Below are positions 1-7,527 of a stretch of 24,899 bases of DNA, piece by piece. The position numbers were made by a program, and so were the translations under genes. The notes beneath the pieces were generated by a model. The model was not told the origin of the DNA, did not search any database, and saw only the letters and a program-made list of their open reading frames with translations. This DNA is from Lachnospiraceae bacterium UBA4260 (GTDB lineage Bacteria > Bacillota > Clostridia > Lachnospirales > Lachnospiraceae), in contig DGWK01000002.1 in NCBI GenBank assembly GCA_002395235.1, forward strand, positions 1 through 24,899, given 5' to 3'. Positions within the stretch are counted from its first letter, which is position 1; every line of letters begins with the position of its first letter.

Positions 1-24
1 ATTCTTTTTTCACAGCCCCTTTTT
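1..24 (+). terminator. right arm of a terminator hairpin cut by the window edge
   Basis: The first bases read ATTCTTTTTT-CACAGCCCC-TTTTT, which is the form of the 3' arm and T-tract of a rho-independent terminator. Its 5' arm would lie before base 1 and would end the gene upstream of hrcA. The same 22 nt occur in inverted orientation at 24876-24897. The stem itself is not visible here, so this is inference. Confidence 0.45.
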
Positions 25-174
25 GCATTTTCAAGCCTGCCATAAACCGTCCTGTCCTTCCGCCCTGAGAACTGAGTGGCATGAATATCAGTCCAGCCCT
101 GTCCACAAAAACGACAAAAACAACAAAGCTCCCATACCTTAATAAACATTTTAGAAAATCGTAATAAAACCCAG

Positions 175-203
175 TTGACATCCCTATTTCCTAGTGGTAA
201 TGT
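175..203 (+). promoter_or_regulatory. sigma-A-type promoter of the hrcA operon
   Basis: A perfect -35 box TTGACA (175-180) is followed after 17 nt by TAATGT (198-203), preceded by an extended -10 TG at 195-196. Transcription would start about 209-211, just ahead of the CIRCE operator. The 150 bp before it (25-174) are AT-rich and I see no gene or other element in them. Confidence 0.8.
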
Positions 204-217
204 GTACAAGAAAGGTG

Positions 218-244
218 TTAGCACTCGACCGAGATGAGTGCTAA
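218..244 (+). promoter_or_regulatory. CIRCE operator (HrcA binding site)
   Basis: The sequence is a perfect match to the CIRCE consensus: TTAGCACTC (218-226), a 9-nt spacer, then GAGTGCTAA (236-244). It lies between the predicted transcription start and the hrcA ribosome site, the usual place for HrcA repression of class I heat-shock genes. HrcA, encoded directly downstream, is expected to bind here with help from GroEL. This is the only CIRCE copy I see in the window. Confidence 0.97.
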
Positions 245-310
245 TAACGGAAAAGGAAAGCTCTTTCCGCAGAGGCAAGGGAGTTCCCGGACCGTAAACG
301 GAGGATAAAT

Positions 311-1336
311 ATGGAACTGCAAGATCGAAAGATGAAAATATTGCAGGCTATCATCCGCAATTACCTGGAGACCGGCGAACCGGTGGGCAGCAGAACAATT
401 TCCAAGTACACCGATCTCAAGCTGAGCAGCGCAACGATCAGAAATGAGATGGCGGACCTTGAGGAGATGGGACTGATCATGCAGCCGCACACGTCGGCCG
501 GACGTATTCCTACTGATGCCGGCTACCGCCTTTACGTGGACCACATGTTGGGGTCGGAGCGCAGGCAGGTGGAAGAGATGAAGAGCATGCTCCTGCAGAA
601 GCAGGACAAGCTGGAGAGTCTTCTGCAGCAGGTCGCGAAGCTCCTGGCAGTGAACACGCAGTACGCGTCGATGATCTCATCGCCGGTAATGCGCCGGAAC
701 AAGATCAAGTTCATTCAGTTGTCACAGCTTGATGACAACAATATTTTGGCGGTGATCGTTCTGGAGGGCAACCTGATCAGGAACAGGGTGATTCCGGTGG
801 ATATGCCGCTGAGCGCCGAGCAGATGCTCAAGCTGAATCTCCTGCTCAACACGAATCTGTGCGGACTTCCCATTGAGGAGATCACGCTGGGGCTGATCGA
901 GGCCATCAAGCGGGACGCAGGGATTCACACGCAGATCGTCAATGATGTTTTTGACGCGGCAGCGGAGATCGTCCGGAGTGAAGAGGACCTGCAGATCTAC
1001 ACGAGCGGAGCCAAGAATATTTTCAAGTATCCGGAGCTCGCGGATCACCGCAAGGCGAGTGAGATCATAAGCGACTTTGAGGAAAAGCAGGCGCTGAGCA
1101 GTATCGTTCAGGAATCTCTGGCGGACAGCAGCGAGACCGGCATTCAGGTCTACATTGGCGAAGAAATGCCTGTTGCCAGCATGAAGGACTGCAGCGTTGT
1201 GACTGCAACTTACGACTTGGGAGACGGCATGAAGGGAACGATCGGAATCATCGGACCCCGCAGAATGGATTATGAGAGGGTCGTCAGTGTGCTTCAGAAT
1301 ATTATGAAACAGCTGGATGATCTGTACAAAACATAG
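311..1336 (+). CDS. hrcA: heat-inducible transcription repressor HrcA
   Basis: A 341-residue protein, the normal HrcA length. Residues about 1-75 form the winged-helix DNA-binding part and contain the family stretches LETGEPVGSRTIS, SSATIRNEMADLEE and HTSAGRIPTDAGYR. The rest matches the GAF-like and dimerisation regions of the family. HrcA binds CIRCE operators and represses chaperone genes when free of stress. Here it would regulate its own operon through the CIRCE at 218-244. The ATG at 311 follows GGAGG at 300-304 with suitable spacing. It is the first gene of the hrcA-grpE-dnaK-dnaJ cluster, and an 89-bp gap without a clear terminator separates it from grpE. Confidence 0.97.
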   Translation: MELQDRKMKILQAIIRNYLETGEPVGSRTISKYTDLKLSSATIRNEMADLEEMGLIMQPHTSAGRIPTDAGYRLYVDHMLGSERRQVEEMKSMLLQKQDKLESLLQQVAKLLAVNTQYASMISSPVMRRNKIKFIQLSQLDDNNILAVIVLEGNLIRNRVIPVDMPLSAEQMLKLNLLLNTNLCGLPIEEITLGLIEAIKRDAGIHTQIVNDVFDAAAEIVRSEEDLQIYTSGAKNIFKYPELADHRKASEIISDFEEKQALSSIVQESLADSSETGIQVYIGEEMPVASMKDCSVVTATYDLGDGMKGTIGIIGPRRMDYERVVSVLQNIMKQLDDLYKT

Positions 1337-1425
1337 CGGGCAAGGGTTCTGAACATGGTGAGCCGTGAATGCGGGAATGAGCACCGGACGGCGCCGAAAA
1401 AGCGCTGAGGTGCGGAAAGGAATAT

Positions 1426-2133
1426 ATGGCAGAAACTGAAAACATGAAAAACGAGCAGAACGGCACCGAGACCGAAGAGACTGTAAAAGGTACAGAGGAG
1501 ATGCCGGGAGCAGAGGGGCAGACAGCAGGCGCGGAAGCACAGGAAGCCGGGACAGAAGGAACCGGTGCTGAGCAGAACGGCGCGGCCGGAGAAGAGCCTG
1601 AGGCAGAAGCAGAAGAGAGCGCGCAGGCAGACGAGCCGGCAGAGAGCGGCGAGACCGCTGAGACCGCAGGGGACGCGATCTCGAGCGTGAAAGAGAAAGC
1701 GCTCAGGGACAAGATCACATCGCTCGAAGACAAGGTGAAGCGCCAGATGGCGGAGTTCGACAACTTCCGCAAGCGCACTACCAAAGAGAAAGAGCAGATG
1801 TTCTCCATGGGTGAGAAGAGCGTCATCGAGAAGATGCTTCCCGTTGTTGACAACTTTGAGAGAGGCCTGGCGGCGGTTCCCGAAGCGGAGAAAGGCGGCG
1901 CGATCGCGAGCGGCATGGAGATGATCTACAAGCAGCTGATGAAGCAGCTCGAAGATCTGGGCGTCAAGCCCATCGAAGCCGTAGGAAAGGAGTTCGATCC
2001 GAACTTCCACAACGCGGTGATGCAGGTCGAGAGCGAGGAGCTGGAGAGCGGCGTCGTGGCCCAGGAGTTCCAGAAGGGCTACACATACCACGACACAGTG
2101 ATCCGCCACTCGATGGTGGGAGTCGTTTCCTGA
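1426..2133 (+). CDS. grpE: nucleotide exchange factor GrpE
   Basis: A 235-residue protein. GrpE releases ADP from DnaK and so drives the chaperone cycle in the cytoplasm. Residues about 86-130 carry the long coiled-coil helix with the family sequence QMAEFDNFRKRT followed by KEKEQM. The C-terminal beta domain ends with KGYTYHDTVIRHSMVGV, the DnaK-contacting part. The first 85 residues are an acidic low-complexity tail made almost only of Glu, Gly, Ala and Thr, longer than in many GrpE proteins and probably disordered. The ribosome site GGAAAGG lies 5 nt before the ATG. It sits between hrcA and dnaK, as is usual in Bacillota. Confidence 0.97.
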   Translation: MAETENMKNEQNGTETEETVKGTEEMPGAEGQTAGAEAQEAGTEGTGAEQNGAAGEEPEAEAEESAQADEPAESGETAETAGDAISSVKEKALRDKITSLEDKVKRQMAEFDNFRKRTTKEKEQMFSMGEKSVIEKMLPVVDNFERGLAAVPEAEKGGAIASGMEMIYKQLMKQLEDLGVKPIEAVGKEFDPNFHNAVMQVESEELESGVVAQEFQKGYTYHDTVIRHSMVGVVS

Positions 2134-2144
2134 GTCGATCTTTT

Positions 2145-2226
2145 GGCAAAAAAGCGTAAGCAGCGGGAACACGGCAAAAAAGTGAGAACAGCCGGGAACG
2201 GAAAAAAGCAGTGAAAATCGCGGATC
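2145..2226 (+). repeat. three imperfect tandem copies of a 27-28 nt unit
   Basis: In the grpE-dnaK gap the pattern GGCAAAAAAG followed by CAGC(C/G)GGGAAC recurs. Copies start at 2145, 2173 and about 2200 (periods 28 and 27). The first two copies are close to each other and the third is degraded. No gene is seen here. The copies could be slippage products or a spacer in the mRNA. Confidence 0.55.
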
Positions 2227-2250
2227 CGGGAGCAAAAGAGCCCGCATCCG
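2221..2250 (+). other. intercistronic mRNA hairpin before dnaK
   Basis: CGGATCCGGG (2221-2230) pairs with CCCGCATCCG (2241-2250) with one C-C mismatch, around a 10-nt loop. No T-run follows, so it is not a normal terminator. It may shield the 5' end of a processed dnaK mRNA. That role is inference. Confidence 0.5.
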
Positions 2251-2323
2251 AACATATAGATAAGTATTTTAAGAACACAATCCAATTTTTATAGAGCGCA
2301 TAGCGCACAAGGAGGAAAGTAAT

Positions 2324-4186
2324 ATGAGCAAGATTATCGGAATCGACCTTGGAACAACAAACAGCTGCGTAGCAGTTATGGAAGGCGGAAAGCCTACCGT
2401 TATCGCAAATACTGAGGGCGCAAGGACCACACCTTCCGTCGTTGCTTTCACAAAGAACGGCGAGAGACTGGTAGGTGAGCCCGCAAAGCGTCAGGCCGTC
2501 ACAAATGCTGACAAGACCATCGCTTCCATTAAGAGAGATATGGGTACGGATCACGGCCGCACCATCGACGGCAAGAAGTACTCCCCTCAGCAGATCTCCG
2601 CTATGATCCTGCAGAAGCTTAAGGCTGACGCAGAGAGCTATCTGGGCGAGAAGGTCACAGAGGCAGTCATCACTGTTCCCGCATACTTCAACGATGCGCA
2701 GAGACAGGCAACCAAGGACGCAGGCAAGATCGCCGGCCTTGAAGTAAAGAGAATCATCAACGAGCCCACAGCCGCAGCACTGGCTTACGGCCTGGACAAC
2801 GAGAAAGAGCAGAAGATCATGGTCTATGACCTGGGCGGCGGTACTTTCGATGTTTCCATCATCGAGATCGGCGACGGCGTCATCGAAGTTCTGTCCACAA
2901 ACGGCGACACACGTCTGGGCGGCGATGACTTCGACCAGAGAATCATCGACTGGATCATCCGTGAGTTCAAGGCAGAAGAGGGCATCGACCTCTCCGGCGA
3001 CAAGATGGCTCTTCAGAGAATGAAGGAAGCTGCAGAGAAGGCAAAGAAGGAGCTGTCCAGCGCGACAACTACCAACATCAACCTTCCTTTCATCACAGCT
3101 ACGGCGGAAGGCCCCAAGCACTTCGACAAGAACCTCACAAGAGCTAAATTCGAAGAGCTGATCAGCGACCTCGTAGAGAAGACCGCTATTCCGGTTCAGA
3201 ACGCTATGAGAGACGCAGGCCTCAAGAACTCCGATCTTGGCAAAGTACTGCTGGTCGGCGGTTCCACAAGAATTCCTTGCGTACAGGAAAAGGTACAGGC
3301 ACTTACAGGCCACGAGCCCAGCAAGACCCTGAACCCCGATGAGTGTGTTGCCATCGGCGCAGCCATCCAGGGCGGCAAACTTGCAGGCGATGCAGGCGCA
3401 GGCGACATCCTTCTGCTTGATGTCACACCTCTGACCCTTTCCATCGAGACCATGGGCGGCATCGCTACCCCTCTGATCGAGAGAAATACAACAATCCCTA
3501 CAAAGAAGAGCCAGGTGTTCTCCACAGCTGCCGACAACCAGACCGCTGTTGACATCAACGTCCTTCAGGGTGAGAGAAAGTTCGCAAGAGACAACAAGTC
3601 CCTCGGCCAGTTCAGACTGGACGGAATTCCGCCCGCAATGCGCGGCGTACCGCAGATCGAGGTCACATTCGATATCGACGCGAACGGTATCGTAAATGTA
3701 TCCGCTAAGGATCTGGGCACCGGCAAGGAGCAGCACATCACCATCACTGCAGGCTCCAACATGTCCGACGAGGATATCGAGAGAGCAGTTAAGGAAGCTG
3801 CACAGTTCGAGGCAGAGGACAGAAGACGTAAAGAAGGCGTAGACGCAAGAAACGAAGCTGATTCCATCGTATTCCAGACCGAGAAGGCTCTGAAGGAAGT
3901 CGGCGACAAGATCGACGCGAAATCCAAGGCAACTGTTGAGGCAGAGATCGCGGAGCTCAAGGCTGTCCTCGAGAGAACCAAGGACCAGACCGACATCAGC
4001 GACGCCGATATCGACGCCCTCAAGTCCGGCAAGGAGAAACTGATGAATGACTCCCAGGCTCTGTTCACACAGATGTACCAGAACATGCAGGGAGCACAGG
4101 GCGGCAACGCCGGTCAGGCTGGAAATAACTCCGGAACATCCGGAAGTGACGACGATGTAGTTGACGGCGACTATCGCGAAGTGTAA
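2324..4186 (+). CDS. dnaK: molecular chaperone DnaK (Hsp70)
   Basis: A 620-residue Hsp70. It binds unfolded peptides in an ATP-dependent cycle with DnaJ and GrpE. The ATPase domain shows the phosphate 1 motif IGIDLGTTNSCVAV (5-18), VPAYFNDAQRQATKDAG (118-134), the phosphate 2 motif DLGGGTFDVSII (169-180) and the adenosine motif LLVGGSTRIP. The substrate domain follows (DVTPLTLSIETMGG onward) with a helical lid. The C-terminus is Gly/Asn-rich and ends in an acidic DDDVVDGDYREV tail. The short N-terminal lobe lacks the roughly 24-residue segment found in Gram-negative DnaK, as expected for Bacillota. A strong AGGAGG site precedes the ATG. Codon use is more optimised (few rare codons) than in its neighbours, which fits high expression. 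Confidence 0.99.
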   Translation: MSKIIGIDLGTTNSCVAVMEGGKPTVIANTEGARTTPSVVAFTKNGERLVGEPAKRQAVTNADKTIASIKRDMGTDHGRTIDGKKYSPQQISAMILQKLKADAESYLGEKVTEAVITVPAYFNDAQRQATKDAGKIAGLEVKRIINEPTAAALAYGLDNEKEQKIMVYDLGGGTFDVSIIEIGDGVIEVLSTNGDTRLGGDDFDQRIIDWIIREFKAEEGIDLSGDKMALQRMKEAAEKAKKELSSATTTNINLPFITATAEGPKHFDKNLTRAKFEELISDLVEKTAIPVQNAMRDAGLKNSDLGKVLLVGGSTRIPCVQEKVQALTGHEPSKTLNPDECVAIGAAIQGGKLAGDAGAGDILLLDVTPLTLSIETMGGIATPLIERNTTIPTKKSQVFSTAADNQTAVDINVLQGERKFARDNKSLGQFRLDGIPPAMRGVPQIEVTFDIDANGIVNVSAKDLGTGKEQHITITAGSNMSDEDIERAVKEAAQFEAEDRRRKEGVDARNEADSIVFQTEKALKEVGDKIDAKSKATVEAEIAELKAVLERTKDQTDISDADIDALKSGKEKLMNDSQALFTQMYQNMQGAQGGNAGQAGNNSGTSGSDDDVVDGDYREV

Positions 4187-4187
4187 A

Positions 4188-4221
4188 GATTCAAAAAAGT
4201 GCAGCCGCACTTTTTAGAATC
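4188..4221 (+). terminator. hairpin with U-rich arm directly after dnaK
   Basis: A 15-position stem (4188-4202 with 4207-4221) has one A-A mismatch and an AGCC loop. Its core is AAAAAGTGC/GCACTTTTT, so T5 lies inside the 3' arm, 1 nt after the dnaK stop codon. It probably acts as a partial terminator that lowers dnaJ expression relative to dnaK. A hairpin with this role is known between dnaK and dnaJ in B. subtilis. Confidence 0.65.
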
Positions 4222-4222
4222 A

Positions 4223-4248
4223 GAAGGTTTGACCAAAGTCAAACCTTC
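4223..4248 (+). other. second perfect hairpin after dnaK
   Basis: GAAGGTTTGAC (4223-4233) pairs perfectly over 11 bp with GTCAAACCTTC (4238-4248) around a CAAA loop. No T-run follows. It sits 1 nt after the terminator-like hairpin, so the two form a tandem structure that could protect the 3' end of the dnaK mRNA. Confidence 0.7.
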
Positions 4249-4271
4249 AGGGTGTATTGAATATCATGCAG

Positions 4272-4300
4272 TATTGTAATATGCCGGAATATGATATACT
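4272..4300 (+). promoter_or_regulatory. separate promoter for dnaJ
   Basis: An extended -10 element, TG-A-TATACT (TG at 4292-4293, box 4295-4300), has a weak -35 match TATTGT (4272-4277) 17 nt upstream. Transcription would start about 4307, almost at the foot of the hairpin at 4310-4340. There is no CIRCE here, so dnaJ may have a CIRCE-independent basal supply. Confidence 0.55.
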
Positions 4301-4309
4301 TTAATGAGT

Positions 4310-4340
4310 GCCCAGGCTGCGCTTAGCACGCAGCTTGGGC
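4310..4340 (+). other. 5'-end leader hairpin of dnaJ mRNA
   Basis: GCCCAGGCTGCG (4310-4321) pairs over 12 bp (one G-U) with CGCAGCTTGGGC (4329-4340) around a 7-nt loop CTTAGCA. It starts only a few nt from the predicted transcription start, and no T-run follows. A structure at the extreme 5' end commonly protects an mRNA from 5'-end-dependent ribonucleases such as RNase J. This function is inferred. Confidence 0.6.
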
Positions 4341-4386
4341 AACTCCCTTGTAAAAAGACAAATCACAGCGAGAGAACAAGAGGATT

Positions 4387-5547
4387 ATGGCAGAACAGAA
4401 ACGGGACTATTATGAAGTATTAGGTGTCGCCAAGGATGCCTCCGAGGAGGACATCAAGAAGGCGTACCGAAAACTCGCCAAAAAATATCATCCGGACATG
4501 AATCCGGGGGACAAAGAAGCGGAGGCCAAATTCAAGGAGGCATCGGAAGCTTATGCCGTCCTGAGCGATGATGACAAGCGCAGGCAGTACGACCAGTTCG
4601 GACATGCGGCGTTTGACGGCTCCGGCGGATTCGGCGGATTTGATTTCAGTTCTGCTGATTTCGGTGATATTTTCGGAGACATCTTCGGAGATTTCTTCGG
4701 CGGCGGAAGGAGGGGCCCTGCGAACGGCCCTATGAAGGGTGCCAATGTCCGCACAAGCGTGAGGATCACATTCCTCGAGGCGGTTTTCGGCGTCGAGAAG
4801 GAGATCACCCTGAATTTCAAGGATCCCTGCCCGACCTGTTCGGGAACAGGCGCAAAGCCAGGAACGACTCCTCAGATGTGCCCCAAGTGCGGCGGCAAAG
4901 GCCAGGTCGTGTTCACGCAGCAGTCCTTCTTCGGCACTGTCAGAAATGTGCAGACCTGCCCGGACTGCGCCGGCAAAGGCAAGATCATCAAGGACAAGTG
5001 CACGCAGTGCGGCGGCACAGGCTATGTGAGCAATACGAAGACCATCAAGGTGTCCATTCCCGCCGGAATCGACAACGGACAGAGCGTGCGCATTCGCGAC
5101 AAGGGTGAGCCCGGCGTGAACGGAGGCCCCAGAGGAGATCTCCTTGTAGAGGTGATCGTAGAACCCCATGCGGAGTTCATGCGCCAGGATTACAATATTT
5201 TCTCAACGGTTCCGATCTCCTACGCGGTCGCGGCACTGGGCGGCAGTGTGGTCATCAATACGGTTGACGGAAAGGTGATCTACGATGTGAAGCCCGGCAC
5301 GCAGACCGACACAAGGATCCGGCTCAAGAACAAGGGCGTACCCACCATCCGCAACAAGCAGATCCGCGGCGATCACTATGTGACGCTTGTGGTCGAGACG
5401 CCCACCAAGCTCAGCAAAGAGGCCAAGGAACTGCTCAAACAGTTCGACGCCCTGACGGGAGATTCCCTGAACGCGGCGAACCGCGAGACAGGTGACGGAC
5501 ACGCCAAAAAAGAGACGTCCAAGAAGAAGAAATTCTGGAAGAACTAA
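4387..5547 (+). CDS. dnaJ: chaperone protein DnaJ (Hsp40)
   Basis: A 386-residue class I J-protein that stimulates DnaK ATPase activity and delivers substrates. The J domain (about 5-70) contains the essential HPD in KYHPDMNPGD. A Gly/Phe-rich linker follows (about 76-115, GGFGGFDFSSADFGDIFGD). The zinc domain has all four CxxCxGxG repeats: CPTCSGTG, CPKCGGKG, CPDCAGKG and CTQCGGTG. Two C-terminal beta domains bind substrate. The tail is very basic (KKETSKKKKFWKN). The ATG at 4387 follows AAGAGGA. It can be transcribed by read-through from dnaK or from its own promoter at 4272-4300. Confidence 0.98.
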   Translation: MAEQKRDYYEVLGVAKDASEEDIKKAYRKLAKKYHPDMNPGDKEAEAKFKEASEAYAVLSDDDKRRQYDQFGHAAFDGSGGFGGFDFSSADFGDIFGDIFGDFFGGGRRGPANGPMKGANVRTSVRITFLEAVFGVEKEITLNFKDPCPTCSGTGAKPGTTPQMCPKCGGKGQVVFTQQSFFGTVRNVQTCPDCAGKGKIIKDKCTQCGGTGYVSNTKTIKVSIPAGIDNGQSVRIRDKGEPGVNGGPRGDLLVEVIVEPHAEFMRQDYNIFSTVPISYAVAALGGSVVINTVDGKVIYDVKPGTQTDTRIRLKNKGVPTIRNKQIRGDHYVTLVVETPTKLSKEAKELLKQFDALTGDSLNAANRETGDGHAKKETSKKKKFWKN

Positions 5548-5551
5548 GCAG

Positions 5552-5570
5552 TGACCCGCGGGGCGGGTCA
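5552..5570 (+). other. short hairpin after dnaJ
   Basis: TGACCCGC (5552-5559) pairs perfectly with GCGGGTCA (5563-5570) around a GGG loop, 4 nt after the dnaJ stop codon. It has no T-run. It is the first of two hairpins in the dnaJ-prmA gap. Confidence 0.5.
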
Positions 5571-5583
5571 TGAAATAATACCG

Positions 5584-5615
5584 GCCGGCAGCGCTGAAAA
5601 TGCGCTGCCGGCTTT
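5584..5615 (+). terminator. weak terminator-like hairpin between dnaJ and prmA
   Basis: GCCGGCAGCGC (5584-5594) pairs perfectly over 11 bp with GCGCTGCCGGC (5602-5612), followed only by TTTGG. The stem is strong but the U-tract is short. It may therefore be an attenuating or processing site that lets part of the transcripts continue into prmA. Confidence 0.6.
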
Positions 5616-5673
5616 GGCGCGTTAAAAAAGCTGCACGAAAAGCATACCAGTACGACATAGAGAGGAAGAATAT

Positions 5674-6669
5674 ATGAAATGGATGGCATTCAGAGTCCGC
5701 ACAAAATCGGAGGCGGAAGACATAATCATCAGTTCCATGCAGGACATCGGACTGTATGGCGCACAGATTGAGGATCATGTGCCGCTGACGGCCGCCGAGA
5801 AGGAGCAGATGTTTGTGGATATTCTGCCCGACGCGGGGGAGGACGACGGCACTGCGGTGCTCAGCTTCTTCCTGGAGGAGACCGAGGACGGACATGTCCT
5901 TGTAAATGATGAGCCCATGACGCCGGAAGAAGTGAAAGCGGCCATTCTCGAAGAACTGGCCATGCTCCGGACCTATTCGGACATCGGAGACGGCACGGTC
6001 ACCATCGAGGAGACCGAGGACGTGGACTGGATCAACAACTGGAAGCAATATTTCCACCAGTTCTGGATTGACGATATTTTGGCGATTCCGTCCTGGGAGA
6101 AGCCCGAGATCACGGACAAGAAGCCCGCGCTGGTCTTCCACATCGATCCCGGCACTGCTTTCGGGACCGGCATGCATGAGACGACGCAGCTCTGCATCCG
6201 GCAGATCCGCAAGTACCTGACGCCCGAGACCGTGATGCTCGACGTCGGGACGGGAAGCGGAATCCTGGCGATTCTGGCGCTGATGTTCGGAATAGGGAGC
6301 GCGGTCGGAACCGATCTGGACCCTTGCGCGCCTCCGGCCATCGAGGACAACCTACGGACAAATGGCGTGGATCCTTCAAAGTTTGAAGTGATCCTCGGAA
6401 ACCTGATCGACGACCCCGAAGTGCAGGCCAAAGTCGGGACGGAGAGGTATGACATTGTGGCGGCCAATATTTTGGCAGATGTGCTGATCCCGCTGACGCC
6501 CCATGTCGTGCCGACCATGAAGCCGGGCGCCTATTACATCACGTCCGGAATCCTGGAGGGACGCGAGGACAGCGTCGCCGAGGCGATGAGACAGGCGGGC
6601 CTTGAGGTGGTCAGCGTGACGGCGCAGGGCGAGTGGCGCTGCGTGGTCGGCCGCAAGCCTCTGAAATAA
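5674..6669 (+). CDS. prmA: ribosomal protein L11 methyltransferase PrmA
   Basis: A 331-residue SAM-dependent enzyme that methylates ribosomal protein L11 in the cytoplasm. An N-terminal substrate-recognition domain is followed by a linker with GTAFGTGMHETTQLC, typical of PrmA. The catalytic domain has SAM motif I DVGTGSGILAI starting at residue 190 and the PrmA signature VAANILADVLIPL. Length is close to the family norm. The ATG follows AGAGGAAG. prmA and rsmE commonly follow the dnaK-dnaJ cluster in Bacillota, and rsmE starts 12 nt downstream. Confidence 0.95.
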   Translation: MKWMAFRVRTKSEAEDIIISSMQDIGLYGAQIEDHVPLTAAEKEQMFVDILPDAGEDDGTAVLSFFLEETEDGHVLVNDEPMTPEEVKAAILEELAMLRTYSDIGDGTVTIEETEDVDWINNWKQYFHQFWIDDILAIPSWEKPEITDKKPALVFHIDPGTAFGTGMHETTQLCIRQIRKYLTPETVMLDVGTGSGILAILALMFGIGSAVGTDLDPCAPPAIEDNLRTNGVDPSKFEVILGNLIDDPEVQAKVGTERYDIVAANILADVLIPLTPHVVPTMKPGAYYITSGILEGREDSVAEAMRQAGLEVVSVTAQGEWRCVVGRKPLK

Positions 6670-6681
6670 GGGAGAAGAATC

Positions 6682-7425
6682 ATGCTGCATATTTTCGTAG
6701 ACCCGGCGCAGATGCAGGGGGACCTCCTGTATGTAAGGGGAACGGACGTCAACCATATCAAAAACGTGCTGCGCCTTAAGCCCGGCGACGAGATCAGCGT
6801 CCGGACAGGGCAGGACGAGCGGGAGTACCGCTACGGCATCGAGGAGTTCACGGACTCCGAGGTGGTCTGCCGCCTCCGGTTCGTCAAGGAGTCCGACGTG
6901 GAACTCCCTGTCAAAATATACCTGTTCCAAGGGCTGCCCAAGGCCGACAAGATGGAGCTGATCGTCCAGAAAGCGGTGGAACTGGGCGTCGCGGAGATCA
7001 TCCCGGTCCAGATGCACCGCAGCATCGTGAAGCTGGACGGCGCCAAGGCGGCCAAAAAAGTGCAGCGCTGGCAGACCATCGCAGAAGCGGCAGCAAAACA
7101 GAGCCGCCGCGCAGTGATTCCCCTTGTTCGGGAGCCCATGACCATGGACCAGGCGATCCGCTATGCCGCCGAATGCACCGACACGCGCCTTTTGCCCTAT
7201 GAGCTGCAGGAGACGGACGGCAGCACAAGGGAACTGCTCGAAGGGATCAAGGCGGGCAGCGCGGTCTCCGTCTTCATCGGACCCGAGGGCGGCTTCGAGC
7301 CCGGCGAAGTGGAGAGAGCGAAAGAAGCCGGCATTCTGCCGATCTCACTGGGAAAGAGGATTCTCAGGACCGAGACGGCGGCGCTGGTTGTCCTGTCCTG
7401 GCTGATCTACAGGTTTGAGATTTAA
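6682..7425 (+). CDS. rsmE: 16S rRNA (uracil1498-N3)-methyltransferase RsmE
   Basis: A 247-residue SPOUT-class methyltransferase that makes m3U1498 in 16S rRNA. The N-terminal part is a PUA-like RNA-binding domain (HIKNVLRLKPGDEI). The C-terminal knot has the family sequence FIGPEGGFEPGE (residues 198-209) and the SAM-binding LGKRILRTETA. It is translated with prmA (12-nt gap, GGGAGAAG ribosome site). The run ends here, because a new promoter lies at its stop codon. Confidence 0.94.
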   Translation: MLHIFVDPAQMQGDLLYVRGTDVNHIKNVLRLKPGDEISVRTGQDEREYRYGIEEFTDSEVVCRLRFVKESDVELPVKIYLFQGLPKADKMELIVQKAVELGVAEIIPVQMHRSIVKLDGAKAAKKVQRWQTIAEAAAKQSRRAVIPLVREPMTMDQAIRYAAECTDTRLLPYELQETDGSTRELLEGIKAGSAVSVFIGPEGGFEPGEVERAKEAGILPISLGKRILRTETAALVVLSWLIYRFEI

Positions 7426-7428
7426 GAT

Positions 7429-7457
7429 TTGTATTAAACAGGGCGTTATGTTATCAT
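7429..7457 (+). promoter_or_regulatory. promoter of the cysteine desulfurase-thiI operon
   Basis: TTGTAT (7429-7434) and TATCAT (7452-7457) are separated by 17 nt, and an extended -10 TG lies at 7449-7450. Transcription would start about 7464. The leader up to 7527 has a small GGCTC/GAGCC hairpin (7489-7505) but no riboswitch that I recognise. Confidence 0.65.
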
Positions 7458-7527
7458 GCATGGTACGACAGGCGCAGAAACATAAAGCGGCTCTCGCCGC
7501 GAGCCTTAACGGCACAGAAGGAGATCC

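Noticed and set aside
1964..4210. A 748-codon open frame on the minus strand across dnaK
   Set aside because: It is antisense to a highly expressed gene with strong codon bias, which commonly leaves the opposite frame open. It is Cys/Leu/Val-rich with no recognisable domain and no ribosome site.
4304..4330. A second CIRCE operator before dnaJ
   Set aside because: GAGTGC and TTAGCAC both occur, but in the wrong order and spacing. They belong to the 12-bp leader hairpin.
7464..7527. Thiamine (TPP) riboswitch before the desulfurase-thiI genes
   Set aside because: The leader is only about 64 nt and lacks the conserved TPP riboswitch sequence; only a small hairpin is seen.
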